NCBI GenBank assembly: GCA_001939145.1
Contig: LSRX01001551.1
Span: forward strand, 5,796 to 69,795
DNA: 64,000 bases
Source of the DNA: Symbiodinium microadriaticum
Lineage: Eukaryota; Sar; Dinophyceae; Suessiales; Symbiodiniaceae
Direction: 5' to 3'
Shown piece by piece: positions 32,727 to 42,538 of this stretch. The translations under genes and the position numbers were made by a program. A model generated the notes under the pieces. That model ran no database searches. It saw only the letters and a program-made list of their open reading frames with translations, and had not been told where the DNA came from. Position 1 is the stretch's first letter, and each line of letters opens with the position of its first letter.

Positions 32727-33368
32727 ATGGCAGATGTCAACTACGATGCTCCTTTTCGGTTTTCTCGAGAGAAGGATGAAGATGTACTCCCTATGCATTC
32801 AATCCACACCAGCCTGAAGAAGTTCGAGATGTTCCTCAAAGTCTTCATCGAGAACCCTGCAAAACGAAAGCTACCTGCAAAGATTGTGGCAGGCAAGGTT
32901 ATCGACAACCGGTTGCTGGAACAGTGGGTGTCATTTCAAGCGCCTCCGTTGCTCATTGCACGCATTTGCCCAGCACAACCATTGAATGGAAGCCAAGCGC
33001 ACAGGTGTCGTGAGATGATCAAAGCCTGTGTCGAAGCATCCACAGTCGAATTCCAGCAGAAACCGTATGGAGAGCTTCTCATTTACTTCAAGAAGGCAGC
33101 TGAGATTGTTCATCAGGTTGCTTATGACGTTTCATATCGGTTGCCGTTCATCCTGCAGTACTTCACTCACCTGAAGGCAATCAAGGATGGTGTCTCCGTG
33201 TCGGTTGGTGTCATTTCCAAGGTCAGCAAGAGGGTTCGACTCAATATGCTTACTTCGACATCAACCACGGTTATGCGAGTCAACTTCTTCAAGGAGGTGC
33301 TCGTCGTCAATAACAGAGAGTCACCGTCAAACGAAGTATTCACAACAAGGGAAATGGACTACTACTAG
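32727..33368 (+). CDS. Unknown 213-aa ORF in the copia 3' region
   Basis: ATG at 32727 opens an uninterrupted frame to a TAG at 33366-33368. It reads MADVNYDAPFRFSREKDEDV, then a globular-looking mixed region (FEMFLKVFIENPAKRKLPAK, HRCREMIKACVEASTVEFQQ, FKKAAEIVHQVAYDVSYRLP) and a less ordered tail from about residue 165. The last third may be out of frame, since a neighbouring frame continues at 33449 (FGADIEQPMAFAASYMQVYV). No family recognised. It is probably an accessory retroelement ORF. Confidence 0.4.
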   Translation: MADVNYDAPFRFSREKDEDVLPMHSIHTSLKKFEMFLKVFIENPAKRKLPAKIVAGKVIDNRLLEQWVSFQAPPLLIARICPAQPLNGSQAHRCREMIKACVEASTVEFQQKPYGELLIYFKKAAEIVHQVAYDVSYRLPFILQYFTHLKAIKDGVSVSVGVISKVSKRVRLNMLTSTSTTVMRVNFFKEVLVVNNRESPSNEVFTTREMDYY

Positions 33369-33441
33369 ATCTACCAAGAGTACTATTGTCGTTTCCCGAT
33401 CAAGAGCCAAGAACTCCTGATTGAGGATGAAATAGTGGACG

Positions 33442-34171
33442 TTGCCAAATGTCTATTCGCTTCGCAAAATGCGTGAAGGCCCACGCAGCTTTTGGAGCAG
33501 ACATCGAACAACCCATGGCGTTTGCAGCGAGCTACATGCAAGTCTACGTGGCAGCCATCCACCTTCTTATTACTTGTCTTCGGCGCAACGACGCCTCAGG
33601 GGTTGGTCACTACATGATCGTCCTGATGTGGGAATGTCGGCACGCGACTTTGCATCACAGCAGATTTTGCGAGCCAAAGGCTCACGGAGGGCAGGTGGAA
33701 TGCAGTTTCCTGAAGAATGTCTACTACGTTCGTGGCGCCAGTTGAGCGTCGAGGCTGGAAGGAGCAGGGGCTGCGTCCAGAAAAGAGAAGCATTTGACAC
33801 GTGGGAAGGTGTGCTTGGGACGGCTTCAAACCCCGATGCTTTACTTGATGGAGATGATCTATTTCCACCAAATCTTGCAAATCATCCCAAATGTGCTCGT
33901 GATTCAGGCAGGGTCGTGAACGACCTACTTCCATTCCACAAGGCCCACAACATCCAGCATTCGAAACCAATGATGATCCTTGGGGAGATGTTCCGTGGGG
34001 TACAGCTTCGTCGTCAGACGTGGCACCAAGAGCTACTCCGAGTCATGGACCAAAGCGAGCAAGGACGGATGAAAGGCCTGAGCGGGCGAGCCCTTGGGGC
34101 AGCCAGCAACCGTCTTCTTCCTCACAACAACCAGAACAAGAACCAGCAGCATGGGTTGAAGTTCCTTTTCC
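33442..34171 (+). pseudogene. 5' part of a copia-region ORF interrupted by the LINE
   Basis: A frame open from 33442 runs to the LINE. Its last residues before the insertion are LRDPE, and reading resumes behind the LINE as RDPEGTVEYTFVFVKEN at 39151 onwards. A second frame at 33449-33745 (FGADIEQPMAFAASYMQVYV, AIHLLITCLRRND) looks more protein-like in the first part, so a frameshift near 33750 is likely. No function assigned. Confidence 0.4.
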
Positions 34172-34184
34172 TGAGGGATCCTGA
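34172..34184 (+). repeat. Target-site duplication, left copy
   Basis: TGAGGGATCCTGA directly before the LINE 5' end, repeated exactly at 39150-39162 behind its (GTGA)n tail. The first few bases could also be part of the tail, so the duplication is 10-13 bases. Confidence 0.85.
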
Positions 34185-34261
34185 AGCCCCCTCGTGCCAA
34201 GCGTTGTAGCCAAGACGATGCAGAATCTACTGAGCCATGTTTTTTTCTCCTTTGTGCATGC

Positions 34262-34796
34262 TTGATCTGTATATATCAGGGAGGTTTGCTGAAGGACACT
34301 GAGGCCGTGGATATCTCAGGCACGACTGCGGTCGGAAGTCCGCAGCCCTGGCATTTCTCTCAGATGGATGAGGCGGCGGGGGAGGGGACCGTTGCTGGAG
34401 AGGTGGTGCTCTCCAGCGAAGGCTTTATCAGTCTTCAACAATACCAGGCGGCCGAAAGTAGGGATACCCAAGAACTTGAGGGGTACTGGCAACGCCGCGG
34501 ACGCGGCAAAGCCACTATCCGTCAGCGCCTAAGACAGTTCTTCCTGAAAGGAGCAACGTAGTGGAAAAGAAAGAAGATAGCCACAGAGGCTGATCTGGCC
34601 CAACACTTCGATACCCAAGTGATTGCTGATGTGCGCAGACGCCTTGCGTCGACTCGTGATTGGTGGAAGTCGAACAACCAACCCTCGACCCCACACCCTA
34701 AACCTGAGCTTCGGTGCCGTGCGCGTGTTCGCATGGTGAGCTACAACTGCAACTCGCTAGTGGGTGAAAGGCTGCATGTTGTTTTGAGCGCTTTCA
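34262..34796 (+). CDS. LINE N-terminal coding region and endonuclease start
   Basis: A frame from 34262 reads HFSQMDEAAGEGTVAGEVVL and EGYWQRRGRGKATIRQRLRQ and ends at 34559-34561. The frame from 34619 then reads IADVRRRLASTRDWWKSNNQ and enters the endonuclease with MVSYNCNSLVG and DYDIIVLQGTCLRKK. N in NCNSL is the conserved EEP Asn. The LQET glutamate position is Gly (LQGT). The endonuclease start continues in this frame to about 35000, past the beginning of the next frame. Confidence 0.65.
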
Positions 34797-37700
34797 GTGA
34801 CTATGACATCATTGTTTTGCAGGGCACCTGCTTACGGAAGAAATCTGCTCCACACAACGGTGGTCAACATGACGACAATTGCACCCCATCACGCTGGGAA
34901 GGTCATTCTCATGACCGGCAGTTTTACCTGGTTTCATGGGGCTACAGCCAAGGGCAGTTCACGAACAAGGCTTGCGGCATCACTATCGAGAATCAATTGT
35001 ACCTTTGTCGTCCCGCAAGCAGTGGTGTGGAGATATGATCCGCCATACAAGCTCGCTGGGCGTGTGGGCGCTTTGCGAATTCGCACTGGGAGGACTCTCA
35101 ATGATGCAGACCTTGTCATCATTGGCGCGTATGCGCCACAGACTACAGCACCTGAAGAATCCTTGTCTGCATTCTGGGACGCCGTGCACTCAGTCTTCCA
35201 ACAAGTGCCTGCGCGGAGCACGGTTCTTTGTGGGATTGACGCGAATGGCGACCCGACTTTTGCAGAGGATGCGTACGTGGGGCCACGCTACCCTACTGAT
35301 GAACCATCTGCCAACGGTGATCGGCTGCGCGAGCTTTGTGTCCCGAACGGCCTTCTGGTTTTAGACACGTGGAAATCCAGCATTCGTGGCTTACCTCCCG
35401 ATGAATGGAATGGCTGCACTTTCTGGGGAGTTAATGGTGAGCGCACCCGCCCGGATCACATCCTTGCAAGGTGTGAGCAGAACATGTCACCAGTTACTGT
35501 GTTGTATGACCTGGGTTTTGCACTCAAACCTGGCAATGGCACAGTCATGCTTGACCATGCGCCGCTTGCAGTAGATTTCCCATATGAAGTCAAACTGAAG
35601 CCTCGGCAGACGTCACACACGGATACCGCTTGGCATTTCGGGTCTCTGCGGCACGCACTTGCTGACTGTAGTGTGAGGGCGCCTTTCCTGCAGGATGTGG
35701 AAGCGTGGCATGTCCACAATTCCGAGGTTTTGTCACGCTGTGCTGCAGAGGACGACCCTTCACGTGCATGGAACTTGTTAAATGATGGACTCATGCACAT
35801 TGCCAAACGCCACTTTACTGTTTGCAGCGGTGGCTCAAAGCCGTGGATGTCTGCCGCAACCTGGGACCTCATCCAACGCAGAGACCATCAGTTGAAGGCG
35901 TGGGCGGCGCATGTTTGCTTGGTGCGTGTGGGCGTCGCCCAGGTCTTTCAGGCCTGGTCGCGTTGCTCTTGGCTTGGCCGCATGCGGCGGGCAATACGTC
36001 GAGCTTGCGTGGCGGACAAGCGCGCTCACATCGACTCTCTCGCAAACGACATGGACGCAGCTGCACGACATGGACATTGGCGACAAGTCTGGCGAGTTGG
36101 TCGAGCTATTGCACGAACGGGTTTAGGTCCCAAACGGCGTGTATACCGACCTCCAGATGCTGAGCCGATTTCTGCTGAGGAATGGGATGCTTACATGCAG
36201 CAGGCATTCAGAGCAGAACCCATGCCTGCATGCCTGCCGGTGCCCCGCTGTGAGGCATCGCGACATCCTGCTCACATGAATATGCCCAGTCTGCGTAATT
36301 TCTGCCGCAACATCCTGAGTGCTGGCAATAATCGCTCCGTTCCTGCAGGTTCTTTGCCGTCGGAAGTTTGGAAGCTCGTATTTGGCTATTTACCGGCACT
36401 CGCTAGAGATATCTATGAGCAGTTCTTTCGGCAGCTTGCTCGCACCGGCAGGAATCCGGGCAGATGGTATGATGTGCCAATCCCGCCCATTGACAAAGGC
36501 AACGGCAAGCCCAAGTGCCAGGGCAAACGGCCCATTGCACGCCTTGACTCCCTGGCTAAACAAGTGCATAAGACTTTTTACCAAGCTTGTGCAACGACCC
36601 CTAGACCTGATTGGGCGTTTGGGTGCATCAGGGGACGCCGCCGTGAGGAGGCTTCGGCCATAGTTGAGAACAACATGTTTCGCTGCCGACGGAGCAAACG
36701 CAATCATGCAGTTTTCTTCAGGGATGCTGCCAATGCATTTCCCAGCCTGAGCCATGAGGCCATCGCCCGACACGTGCGATCTCAGGGTGCGGCGCATGAT
36801 CTCATCATGGACGCCCGTGCCAATTCTTTGCTCGGCTTACAAGTGTCAGGCAGTGGCGTACGCAAATGGTGCATGGGCCGGGGAACGAGACAAGGTGACA
36901 CAATTGCTGGCGATGTTTTCATGAATGTCTACCACGTCCCACTCCAGGCATACAAAACCGCCACCCAGGACGACGACTTGCTCCTCGAGTATGGCAACGA
37001 CGTGATTGATGCCGCAATGACCACGTACGCTGACGACATTGCAGAGCTCATGGTGGCAGATTCGGCTGAGGAGCTCCTTGACAAGGCCGTCACGCGCGCA
37101 GCCCTTCTTGAAGCTGAGCTCGGGGGCGTGGGCTGCCAACTGGAGCCTTCTAAGGAGGAGGTGATCATGAGATGGACGGTTGCTGGAGCGCATGCTAACC
37201 GAAAGACGGCAATGATGCCCAACAAGGTTACGCCTGGCAAAAAGATCGGGGTTGCGAGATATTTGGGAGGCTGGGTGCACAACAATGGCAACAAAAACAC
37301 TGAGATCGACAAGCGCATCTCGGCCATGCGAATGGGGTTTTGGGCCTATGCTGGTGTCTGGCGCTGTCAAAACGTGTCACTGCGTGCTAAGCGCCTGTTC
37401 TTCAAGGCCATGGTACAGGGTGCTGGGCTTTCTGGACTAGAGCCGTATCTGTTGCCAAAAACAGCCCTACTACGTCTAGAGCGTGCACGAGATCACCTTG
37501 CTCGACGAGCCCTTGGCAGAGCAGGTTGGGGAGCTGTGCATGGAGATCCCCACCATGAGTCTGTCCCCAACTCGCTAATACGGGCACGTATGCGGGTTCA
37601 CACCATTGCCAGCACATTGCGGCAGCGGCGACTGCGATGGCTGCAGCATATGGTTCGGCATCCCAATCATCACAAGCTGTACTTTGCCTCCATGTTTGGA

Positions 37701-37847
37701 CGTTTTGGTTGGGAAGTCTGCCGTCGTGAGTTGGATGACTGTGGCAAGCCCGTCCAGCACGCTGTTCCGGCTTTGCGGCAGATGTATGAAGATCTTGCAG
37801 CTGCTGTGCCTGAATTTCGAGGTTTCCAGCCTGGGTGGGTGCAATAA
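34797..37847 (+). CDS. LINE endonuclease-reverse transcriptase ORF (1016 codons open)
   Basis: Real coding in this frame begins near 35020, where YDPPYKLAGRVGALRIRTGR takes over from the previous frame (one frameshift). Endonuclease motifs: VLCGIDANGD, RTRPDHILAR and VMLDHAPLAV. Thumb and fingers follow, then RT: KRPIARLDSLAKQVHK, motif A HAVFFRDAANAFPSL (about 36705-36745), motif B GTRQGDTIAGDVFMNVYHVP (about 36880-36940), motif C TTYADDIAELM (about 37020-37050). Downstream ARYLGGWVHNNGNKNTEIDK and RAKRLFFKAMVQGAGLSGLE are typical LINE C-terminal parts. All RT aspartates are present. The frame stops at 37847, where the finger region begins in another frame. Confidence 0.9.
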   Translation: MTMTSLFCRAPAYGRNLLHTTVVNMTTIAPHHAGKVILMTGSFTWFHGATAKGSSRTRLAASLSRINCTFVVPQAVVWRYDPPYKLAGRVGALRIRTGRTLNDADLVIIGAYAPQTTAPEESLSAFWDAVHSVFQQVPARSTVLCGIDANGDPTFAEDAYVGPRYPTDEPSANGDRLRELCVPNGLLVLDTWKSSIRGLPPDEWNGCTFWGVNGERTRPDHILARCEQNMSPVTVLYDLGFALKPGNGTVMLDHAPLAVDFPYEVKLKPRQTSHTDTAWHFGSLRHALADCSVRAPFLQDVEAWHVHNSEVLSRCAAEDDPSRAWNLLNDGLMHIAKRHFTVCSGGSKPWMSAATWDLIQRRDHQLKAWAAHVCLVRVGVAQVFQAWSRCSWLGRMRRAIRRACVADKRAHIDSLANDMDAAARHGHWRQVWRVGRAIARTGLGPKRRVYRPPDAEPISAEEWDAYMQQAFRAEPMPACLPVPRCEASRHPAHMNMPSLRNFCRNILSAGNNRSVPAGSLPSEVWKLVFGYLPALARDIYEQFFRQLARTGRNPGRWYDVPIPPIDKGNGKPKCQGKRPIARLDSLAKQVHKTFYQACATTPRPDWAFGCIRGRRREEASAIVENNMFRCRRSKRNHAVFFRDAANAFPSLSHEAIARHVRSQGAAHDLIMDARANSLLGLQVSGSGVRKWCMGRGTRQGDTIAGDVFMNVYHVPLQAYKTATQDDDLLLEYGNDVIDAAMTTYADDIAELMVADSAEELLDKAVTRAALLEAELGGVGCQLEPSKEEVIMRWTVAGAHANRKTAMMPNKVTPGKKIGVARYLGGWVHNNGNKNTEIDKRISAMRMGFWAYAGVWRCQNVSLRAKRLFFKAMVQGAGLSGLEPYLLPKTALLRLERARDHLARRALGRAGWGAVHGDPHHESVPNSLIRARMRVHTIASTLRQRRLRWLQHMVRHPNHHKLYFASMFGRFGWEVCRRELDDCGKPVQHAVPALRQMYEDLAAAVPEFRGFQPGWVQ

Positions 37848-37877
37848 CTTCTTGCATGTGACCCATCATTCACATGG

Positions 37878-38894
37878 GTGCTCCAAACTGTGGAACTGGA
37901 GTCACGACGCACTGCTGCGACAGACGATGCTGTGCAAGCAGACGATCGCCAGGAGCCTGCGCCTACTCCAGACTTGGGATGGGTGGTGGATGTTCAGGGT
38001 GAAGGGGTCCGGTGCTCGATCTGTGCTCGACTTTTTGACACCTATCGCGCCCTCAACATGCACGAAGTTGCGGTGCATAAGAAGATTGTGTGTCCCGAAG
38101 TGCAGACCAATCAATGCCCCAAGTGCTTGACTGTTTTCGCTAATAGGTCGTCTGCCAAGCGTCATTTTCGAGCATCTCGTGACCGCCCGTGTGCAGTGGA
38201 TCGAGGCCCCGGTAACTCAGGCACTGCCCTCCTCCAGCCAGCGCGACATGTGGATCGGCAGCGGCAGCACCGACACGCCCATGCAGCAGGCCGAGCAGAG
38301 CAAGAGAGCCCGGACAGAGGATCCCACTGCGAACCACAAGAAGCTCGTCCGCACGATGGAGAACTTGGACTACCGTCTGCGTCAGCTCGAGGGTGCCACG
38401 CCGTGCTTCTTCCTGCCTTGGAGGGATGCGGGTTGGCCCAAGCCATGCAAGCAGCAGCGGCTTACTACGATGGGCGAAGCCCAGGCAAGGGCAAACCACA
38501 CCCGGACAAGCGTCGCAAGACCACTCTTGCCGGAGCCCTCGTGAAGTTTGCAGCGGAGCGCGAGTTGCAGCGACTTACTCCGGAAGAACAGGCAGCCCTG
38601 GCCCAGACAGACAAGCTTCTTGCAGCAGCACGCCGGCCTTCCCTCGCGGAGCAGCACGAGATGCTCAAGCTGATCTTTCCCCTCATGGCGACGCCGACAG
38701 CCATGGAGCCAGAAGTCATCGCCTGCAACTTCTGGAAGGCCAAGAAGGACACCAAGTACGTGCTGACAGTCCAGTTCCAGCCGCACGGGGTCTTTGCTCA
38801 GGTGATGCCCTTCATCGAGTTCGTGATCCTTGCAACGGGAGGGAAGCCTTCGTCGGGCGCGCCGCCGAAGGGAGCACAAGTGAGGGGTTTGTGA
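37878..38894 (+). CDS. LINE zinc-finger and C-terminal region
   Basis: From about 37880 reads VELESRRTAATDDAVQADDR, then two C2H2-like fingers: CSICARLFDTYRALNMHEVA with VH following, and CPKCLTVFANRSSAKRHFRA. After about 38190 the sense moves to an overlapping frame (38179-38544: QWIEAPVTQALPSSSQRDMW, LVRTMENLDYRLRQLEGATP) and returns near 38440 (AAAAYYDGRSPGKGK, LAGALVKFAAERELQRLTPE, LAEQHEMLKLIFPLMATPTA), ending at a TGA at 38892-38894. Fingers behind the RT probably bind the element RNA or target DNA. The two frame changes may be mutations. Confidence 0.7.
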   Translation: MLQTVELESRRTAATDDAVQADDRQEPAPTPDLGWVVDVQGEGVRCSICARLFDTYRALNMHEVAVHKKIVCPEVQTNQCPKCLTVFANRSSAKRHFRASRDRPCAVDRGPGNSGTALLQPARHVDRQRQHRHAHAAGRAEQESPDRGSHCEPQEARPHDGELGLPSASARGCHAVLLPALEGCGLAQAMQAAAAYYDGRSPGKGKPHPDKRRKTTLAGALVKFAAERELQRLTPEEQAALAQTDKLLAAARRPSLAEQHEMLKLIFPLMATPTAMEPEVIACNFWKAKKDTKYVLTVQFQPHGVFAQVMPFIEFVILATGGKPSSGAPPKGAQVRGL

Positions 38895-39149
38895 ACGCAG
38901 ATGTCCAGTGACATTTCGGGGCCTGTTTTTGGGCACAGAGCAGTTGGGTGCTCTGTGTGTCTAGTCGGGCCACCAGGGTTTTGTGCCTTTGTGGTTCGAC
39001 TAGATCTTGAGCCGAGCCACAGGGCTCGCAGATCGCCTCTGCACGAGGCGCGCGCTGTAGCGGAGGTATGTGCGTAGCGTTGTCTCTACGGTGTCACTGC
39101 AAGACATGGACAGTTTGGACGCCTCAGAGCCTGTGAGTGAGTGAGTGAG
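38895..39149 (+). other. LINE 3' UTR and (GTGA)n tail
   Basis: GC-rich non-coding stretch ending in about four GTGA/GTGAG units at 39133-39149, directly before the right target duplication. A short tandem repeat rather than poly-A as the 3' end is known from several LINE clades. Confidence 0.75.
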
Positions 39150-39162
39150 TGAGGGATCCTGA
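39150..39162 (+). repeat. Target-site duplication, right copy
   Basis: TGAGGGATCCTGA, identical to 34172-34184. Confidence 0.85.
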
Positions 39163-40210
39163 GGGCACCGTCGAGTACACGTTCGTATTCGTCAAAGAGA
39201 ACATGGCAATGTGCAGAGGAAAGATTCTTCATGCAGAATCAGATCCGAACCATCTTCCTCCAGCATATGATGAAACGCCAAAGTTCGCGCCCAACATGGA
39301 GGATGGAACCACCCCTATCGAGCATTACGTCAGGAGGGTCGTCACTTATCTGGCGAGATTGCAATCTGTGACGCAGAACACTGACTATGGGTTGGCGTTG
39401 ATGAAAGTGTATGTCAAGATGAATATTCGCGGTTGGCTTCCGATGTACTCACGGCTATATCATGGTTGTGACTGGGAACCCTGCGATCACTTGCCAACGC
39501 CCGTTATGCTTACAATTGCAGCTCTGGTGAATTCTGAAGAAGACATGAGAGGAAATCACAATGATGAAGATGTCAACATGAACACTGGCAATGATGTAAA
39601 TGCTCCAGACAGACACCGGGAAAATGCGCTCAAAGCAGCCAGGGAAATGAGGAGAAGTTTAGCGGTGGAAGTCCAGATGCAACTACGATGCGAAAACAGG
39701 TTACATTCTTGGGTTCCGACTTCGAGATGTACTTCTCCAACAAACAGACGACATTTCCATTGTCCGGTGCGATGCAAGACAAAAGGTTGGGGCAATCTCG
39801 CGACGAAGTTTGAACCAGTTGACTTCGCCAAATCGGAGAGGGTCCTTGAAGTACTCAAAGAAAAGATACAAGCCCTTTCTGAAGAACAACGGTCTACTGT
39901 TACTGTGCACATCCATTTGTGCTTGCAAGCGGTCGTGTGTGAGAACTTGGCTGTTCCCTTGCATGAGTCTTCCATGGATGCCAGGAGCAACTTGGAGAGC
40001 ATCTTGAAACGAGTCTATGTTCAGCACATTGCCGCGATCCTGAAGCTGGTTCCTCGACCACCTATTGTGATGATCAACCACGACAAGTGTTTTTTCGCAT
40101 ATGCCCACAAGACCTTACGACAACGTGAGAATTTCGTTGGGTATGATGCCGTTGGCGCTTACCTTGCAGGTGCGTGGTGGTTCATGGCTCCTCCTCCTGG
40201 TGCAAGATGA
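39151..40210 (+). CDS. 3' part of the interrupted copia-region ORF (about 353 codons open)
   Basis: Without the LINE the frame would run LRDPE-GTVEYTFVFVKENMAM through the insertion point. It then reads GKILHAESDPNHLPPAYDET, EHYVRRVVTYLARLQSVTQN and LALMKVYVKMNIRGWLPMYS, an acidic linker (NSEEDMRGNHNDEDVNMN) and KFEPVDFAKSERVLEVLKEK, LSEEQRSTVTVHIHLCLQAV, AILKLVPRPPIVMINHDKCF. It stops at 40208-40210. The middle (about 39690-39800) looks less natural and may be a compensated frameshift. No known domain recognised. Its place, strand and length suggest a retroelement-encoded protein of unknown role. Confidence 0.5.
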
Positions 40211-41343
40211 TCAGTTCTCTTCGTGAGAGTGGAACCGGGATGCACGTTCTCATTTCTGACAAGATTGTGGAAACCGAACCACATCTGCGTCACCGCAGGG
40301 CGTTTGCAATTTACGAGAAGCAGCTCTTTTGCGAGAAGATGATCACAGCATGCTACCTGGACCTGAACTCGGAAGGACTGAGTGAATGGCAGAAACTACC
40401 CCATCACAGAACGACCAACATTCCACAGTTCCGAGAGATTTGAAAGAGATGACACAAATTCCATTCCTCGCGTGGTGTCGATGTTCCTCGTTTGGTTCCC
40501 GAAGATGTCGCCATGGAAGGTGGACAACCGGACGAAGAGGTCACAGACACTATACAAGACGCGGACTTAGCCGATGCCGTGAAAGCAAAGGCTTGGGATG
40601 TATTGAGCAGGTTGTTCAACGGAAATATCGAGATGGATGCTATCACCACAGAAACACTTTGTGTACTGTGTGGAAGTTCGCAGCATGTCTTTGGAATTGC
40701 AACACGGACCCACAGTTGAGGCGCCAAATCGTCCAAGCCTTTGCCTTTGACATCGTGAAGGAAGCCATCGATGCACACCCAAATGAAAGGCCATTGGCAA
40801 GTGCCCCTGATGATTCTTGGCAACGTCGCGAAGAACGAGCAACTGGACCCGCAGACAACATGGACGTGGAGAGCGTTGAATCTTCTGGAGGACGCCCAAA
40901 AGCAAAAGCCAAGACCTCGACAACGTGTCAATCCGGCACATGGAGGGATGGTTAACGGTTGTTTATCGTGAGGTACGACAGAGGATCGGATCTCTCGGAA
41001 ACCGTGAAGTGCAGAAGAGGGGAGAACAGTGTCTGCGGCGAGGACATCGACGAGATCGGACTTAGAAGTCACGATGAGGTCATCGCATGTCGCATATTCA
41101 GAGGTGCACCTCACGCAGAGACATCGTCGTTCCTCAACGTGGTGATCGAAGATGATATTCATTTGTTGACGATCGAGATCGAATGGAAGGGTATACCTTA
41201 TCTAAGTTCTAAAGGTATGTGTTAGTCACTAGGCAAAAAGCTGACGCCATTGCTTTCGGCAGCTGACGACAAGGGAACAAGGCCGTGGCGACGGGTGGAC
41301 GAAGCCACGACGACGGGTGGACGACGACAGGACGGCGACGCGA
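40211..41343 (+). pseudogene. Further broken ORFs of the copia 3' region
   Basis: Pieces in changing frames: 40492-40719 (MEGGQPDEEVTDTIQDADLA, AKAWDVLSRLFNGNIEMDAI) and 40735-40960 (VQAFAFDIVKEAIDAHPNER). No domain recognised. Just before the gap the bases turn repetitive (GTGGACGA, CGACGACGGGTGG). Confidence 0.35.
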
Positions 41344-42234
41344 NNNNNNNNNNNNNNNNNNNNNNNNNNNNNNNNNNNNNNNNNNNNNNNNNNNNNNNNN
41401 NNNNNNNNNNNNNNNNNNNNNNNNNNNNNNNNNNNNNNNNNNNNNNNNNNNNNNNNNNNNNNNNNNNNNNNNNNNNNNNNNNNNNNNNNNNNNNNNNNNN
41501 NNNNNNNNNNNNNNNNNNNNNNNNNNNNNNNNNNNNNNNNNNNNNNNNNNNNNNNNNNNNNNNNNNNNNNNNNNNNNNNNNNNNNNNNNNNNNNNNNNNN
41601 NNNNNNNNNNNNNNNNNNNNNNNNNNNNNNNNNNNNNNNNNNNNNNNNNNNNNNNNNNNNNNNNNNNNNNNNNNNNNNNNNNNNNNNNNNNNNNNNNNNN
41701 NNNNNNNNNNNNNNNNNNNNNNNNNNNNNNNNNNNNNNNNNNNNNNNNNNNNNNNNNNNNNNNNNNNNNNNNNNNNNNNNNNNNNNNNNNNNNNNNNNNN
41801 NNNNNNNNNNNNNNNNNNNNNNNNNNNNNNNNNNNNNNNNNNNNNNNNNNNNNNNNNNNNNNNNNNNNNNNNNNNNNNNNNNNNNNNNNNNNNNNNNNNN
41901 NNNNNNNNNNNNNNNNNNNNNNNNNNNNNNNNNNNNNNNNNNNNNNNNNNNNNNNNNNNNNNNNNNNNNNNNNNNNNNNNNNNNNNNNNNNNNNNNNNNN
42001 NNNNNNNNNNNNNNNNNNNNNNNNNNNNNNNNNNNNNNNNNNNNNNNNNNNNNNNNNNNNNNNNNNNNNNNNNNNNNNNNNNNNNNNNNNNNNNNNNNNN
42101 NNNNNNNNNNNNNNNNNNNNNNNNNNNNNNNNNNNNNNNNNNNNNNNNNNNNNNNNNNNNNNNNNNNNNNNNNNNNNNNNNNNNNNNNNNNNNNNNNNNN
42201 NNNNNNNNNNNNNNNNNNNNNNNNNNNNNNNNNN
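41344..42234. other. Assembly gap (891 N)
   Basis: Run of N flanked on both sides by CGACG/CGTCG-rich trinucleotide repeats, so the missing piece is probably a GC-rich tandem repeat that could not be assembled. ORFs drawn through it are meaningless. Confidence 0.98.
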
Positions 42235-42299
42235 TCGCGCATCCGTCGTCTGTCCGCCGTGCAGCCGCCGTCCATCCGTCATAAGGCCGAAATCAGCGT

Positions 42300-42515
42300 C
42301 TTCAAAACGTCTTTGCATCGTCGGCGTGTCGTTGCAATGTGGTCAAGTCGTTGTCTTCGTCGCCGTCGCCGTCGCAGTCGTCGCATCATCGTCGCATGCT
42401 CGTCGCGCCGTCGTCGCACCGTCGTTGCACTGTCGTCGCACCGTCGTCGCATCGTCGTCGCATCGTCGTCGCATCGTCGCCGTGTCGTCGTCGCAACGTC
42501 GTCGTGTTGTCACTT
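42300..42515 (+). repeat. Degenerate (CGT)n/(CGTCGCA)n repeat
   Basis: CGTCGTCGCA, CGTCGTCGCACC and CGTCGCCGT words for about 200 bases right of the gap. Gives Arg/Ser/Val-rich spurious frames. Confidence 0.85.
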
Positions 42516-42538
42516 TCCGGCCGTCAAGACCCCTCCTC

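Larger units (their letters stand above)
34185..39149 (+). mobile_element. Near-complete dinoflagellate LINE (EN + RT + zinc fingers), nested in the copia element
   Basis: About 4.97 kb between exact 13-base duplications. Order: short 5' region, N-terminal coding, AP-type endonuclease (EEP fold), reverse transcriptase, C2H2-type fingers, C-terminal helical region, 3' UTR (38895-39131) and a (GTGA)n tail. Long open frames and intact RT motifs show a recent insertion, but three or so frameshifts interrupt the reading. It interrupts an ORF of the surrounding copia-like element, so it is younger than that element. Confidence 0.9.

Noticed and set aside
36390..36797. Minus-strand ORFs inside the LINE
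   Set aside because: Shadows of the RT frame with no motif of their own.
39010..39020. Minus-strand GGCTCAAG as a fourth SL-like site
   Set aside because: Only eight bases match, as expected by chance in 64 kb.
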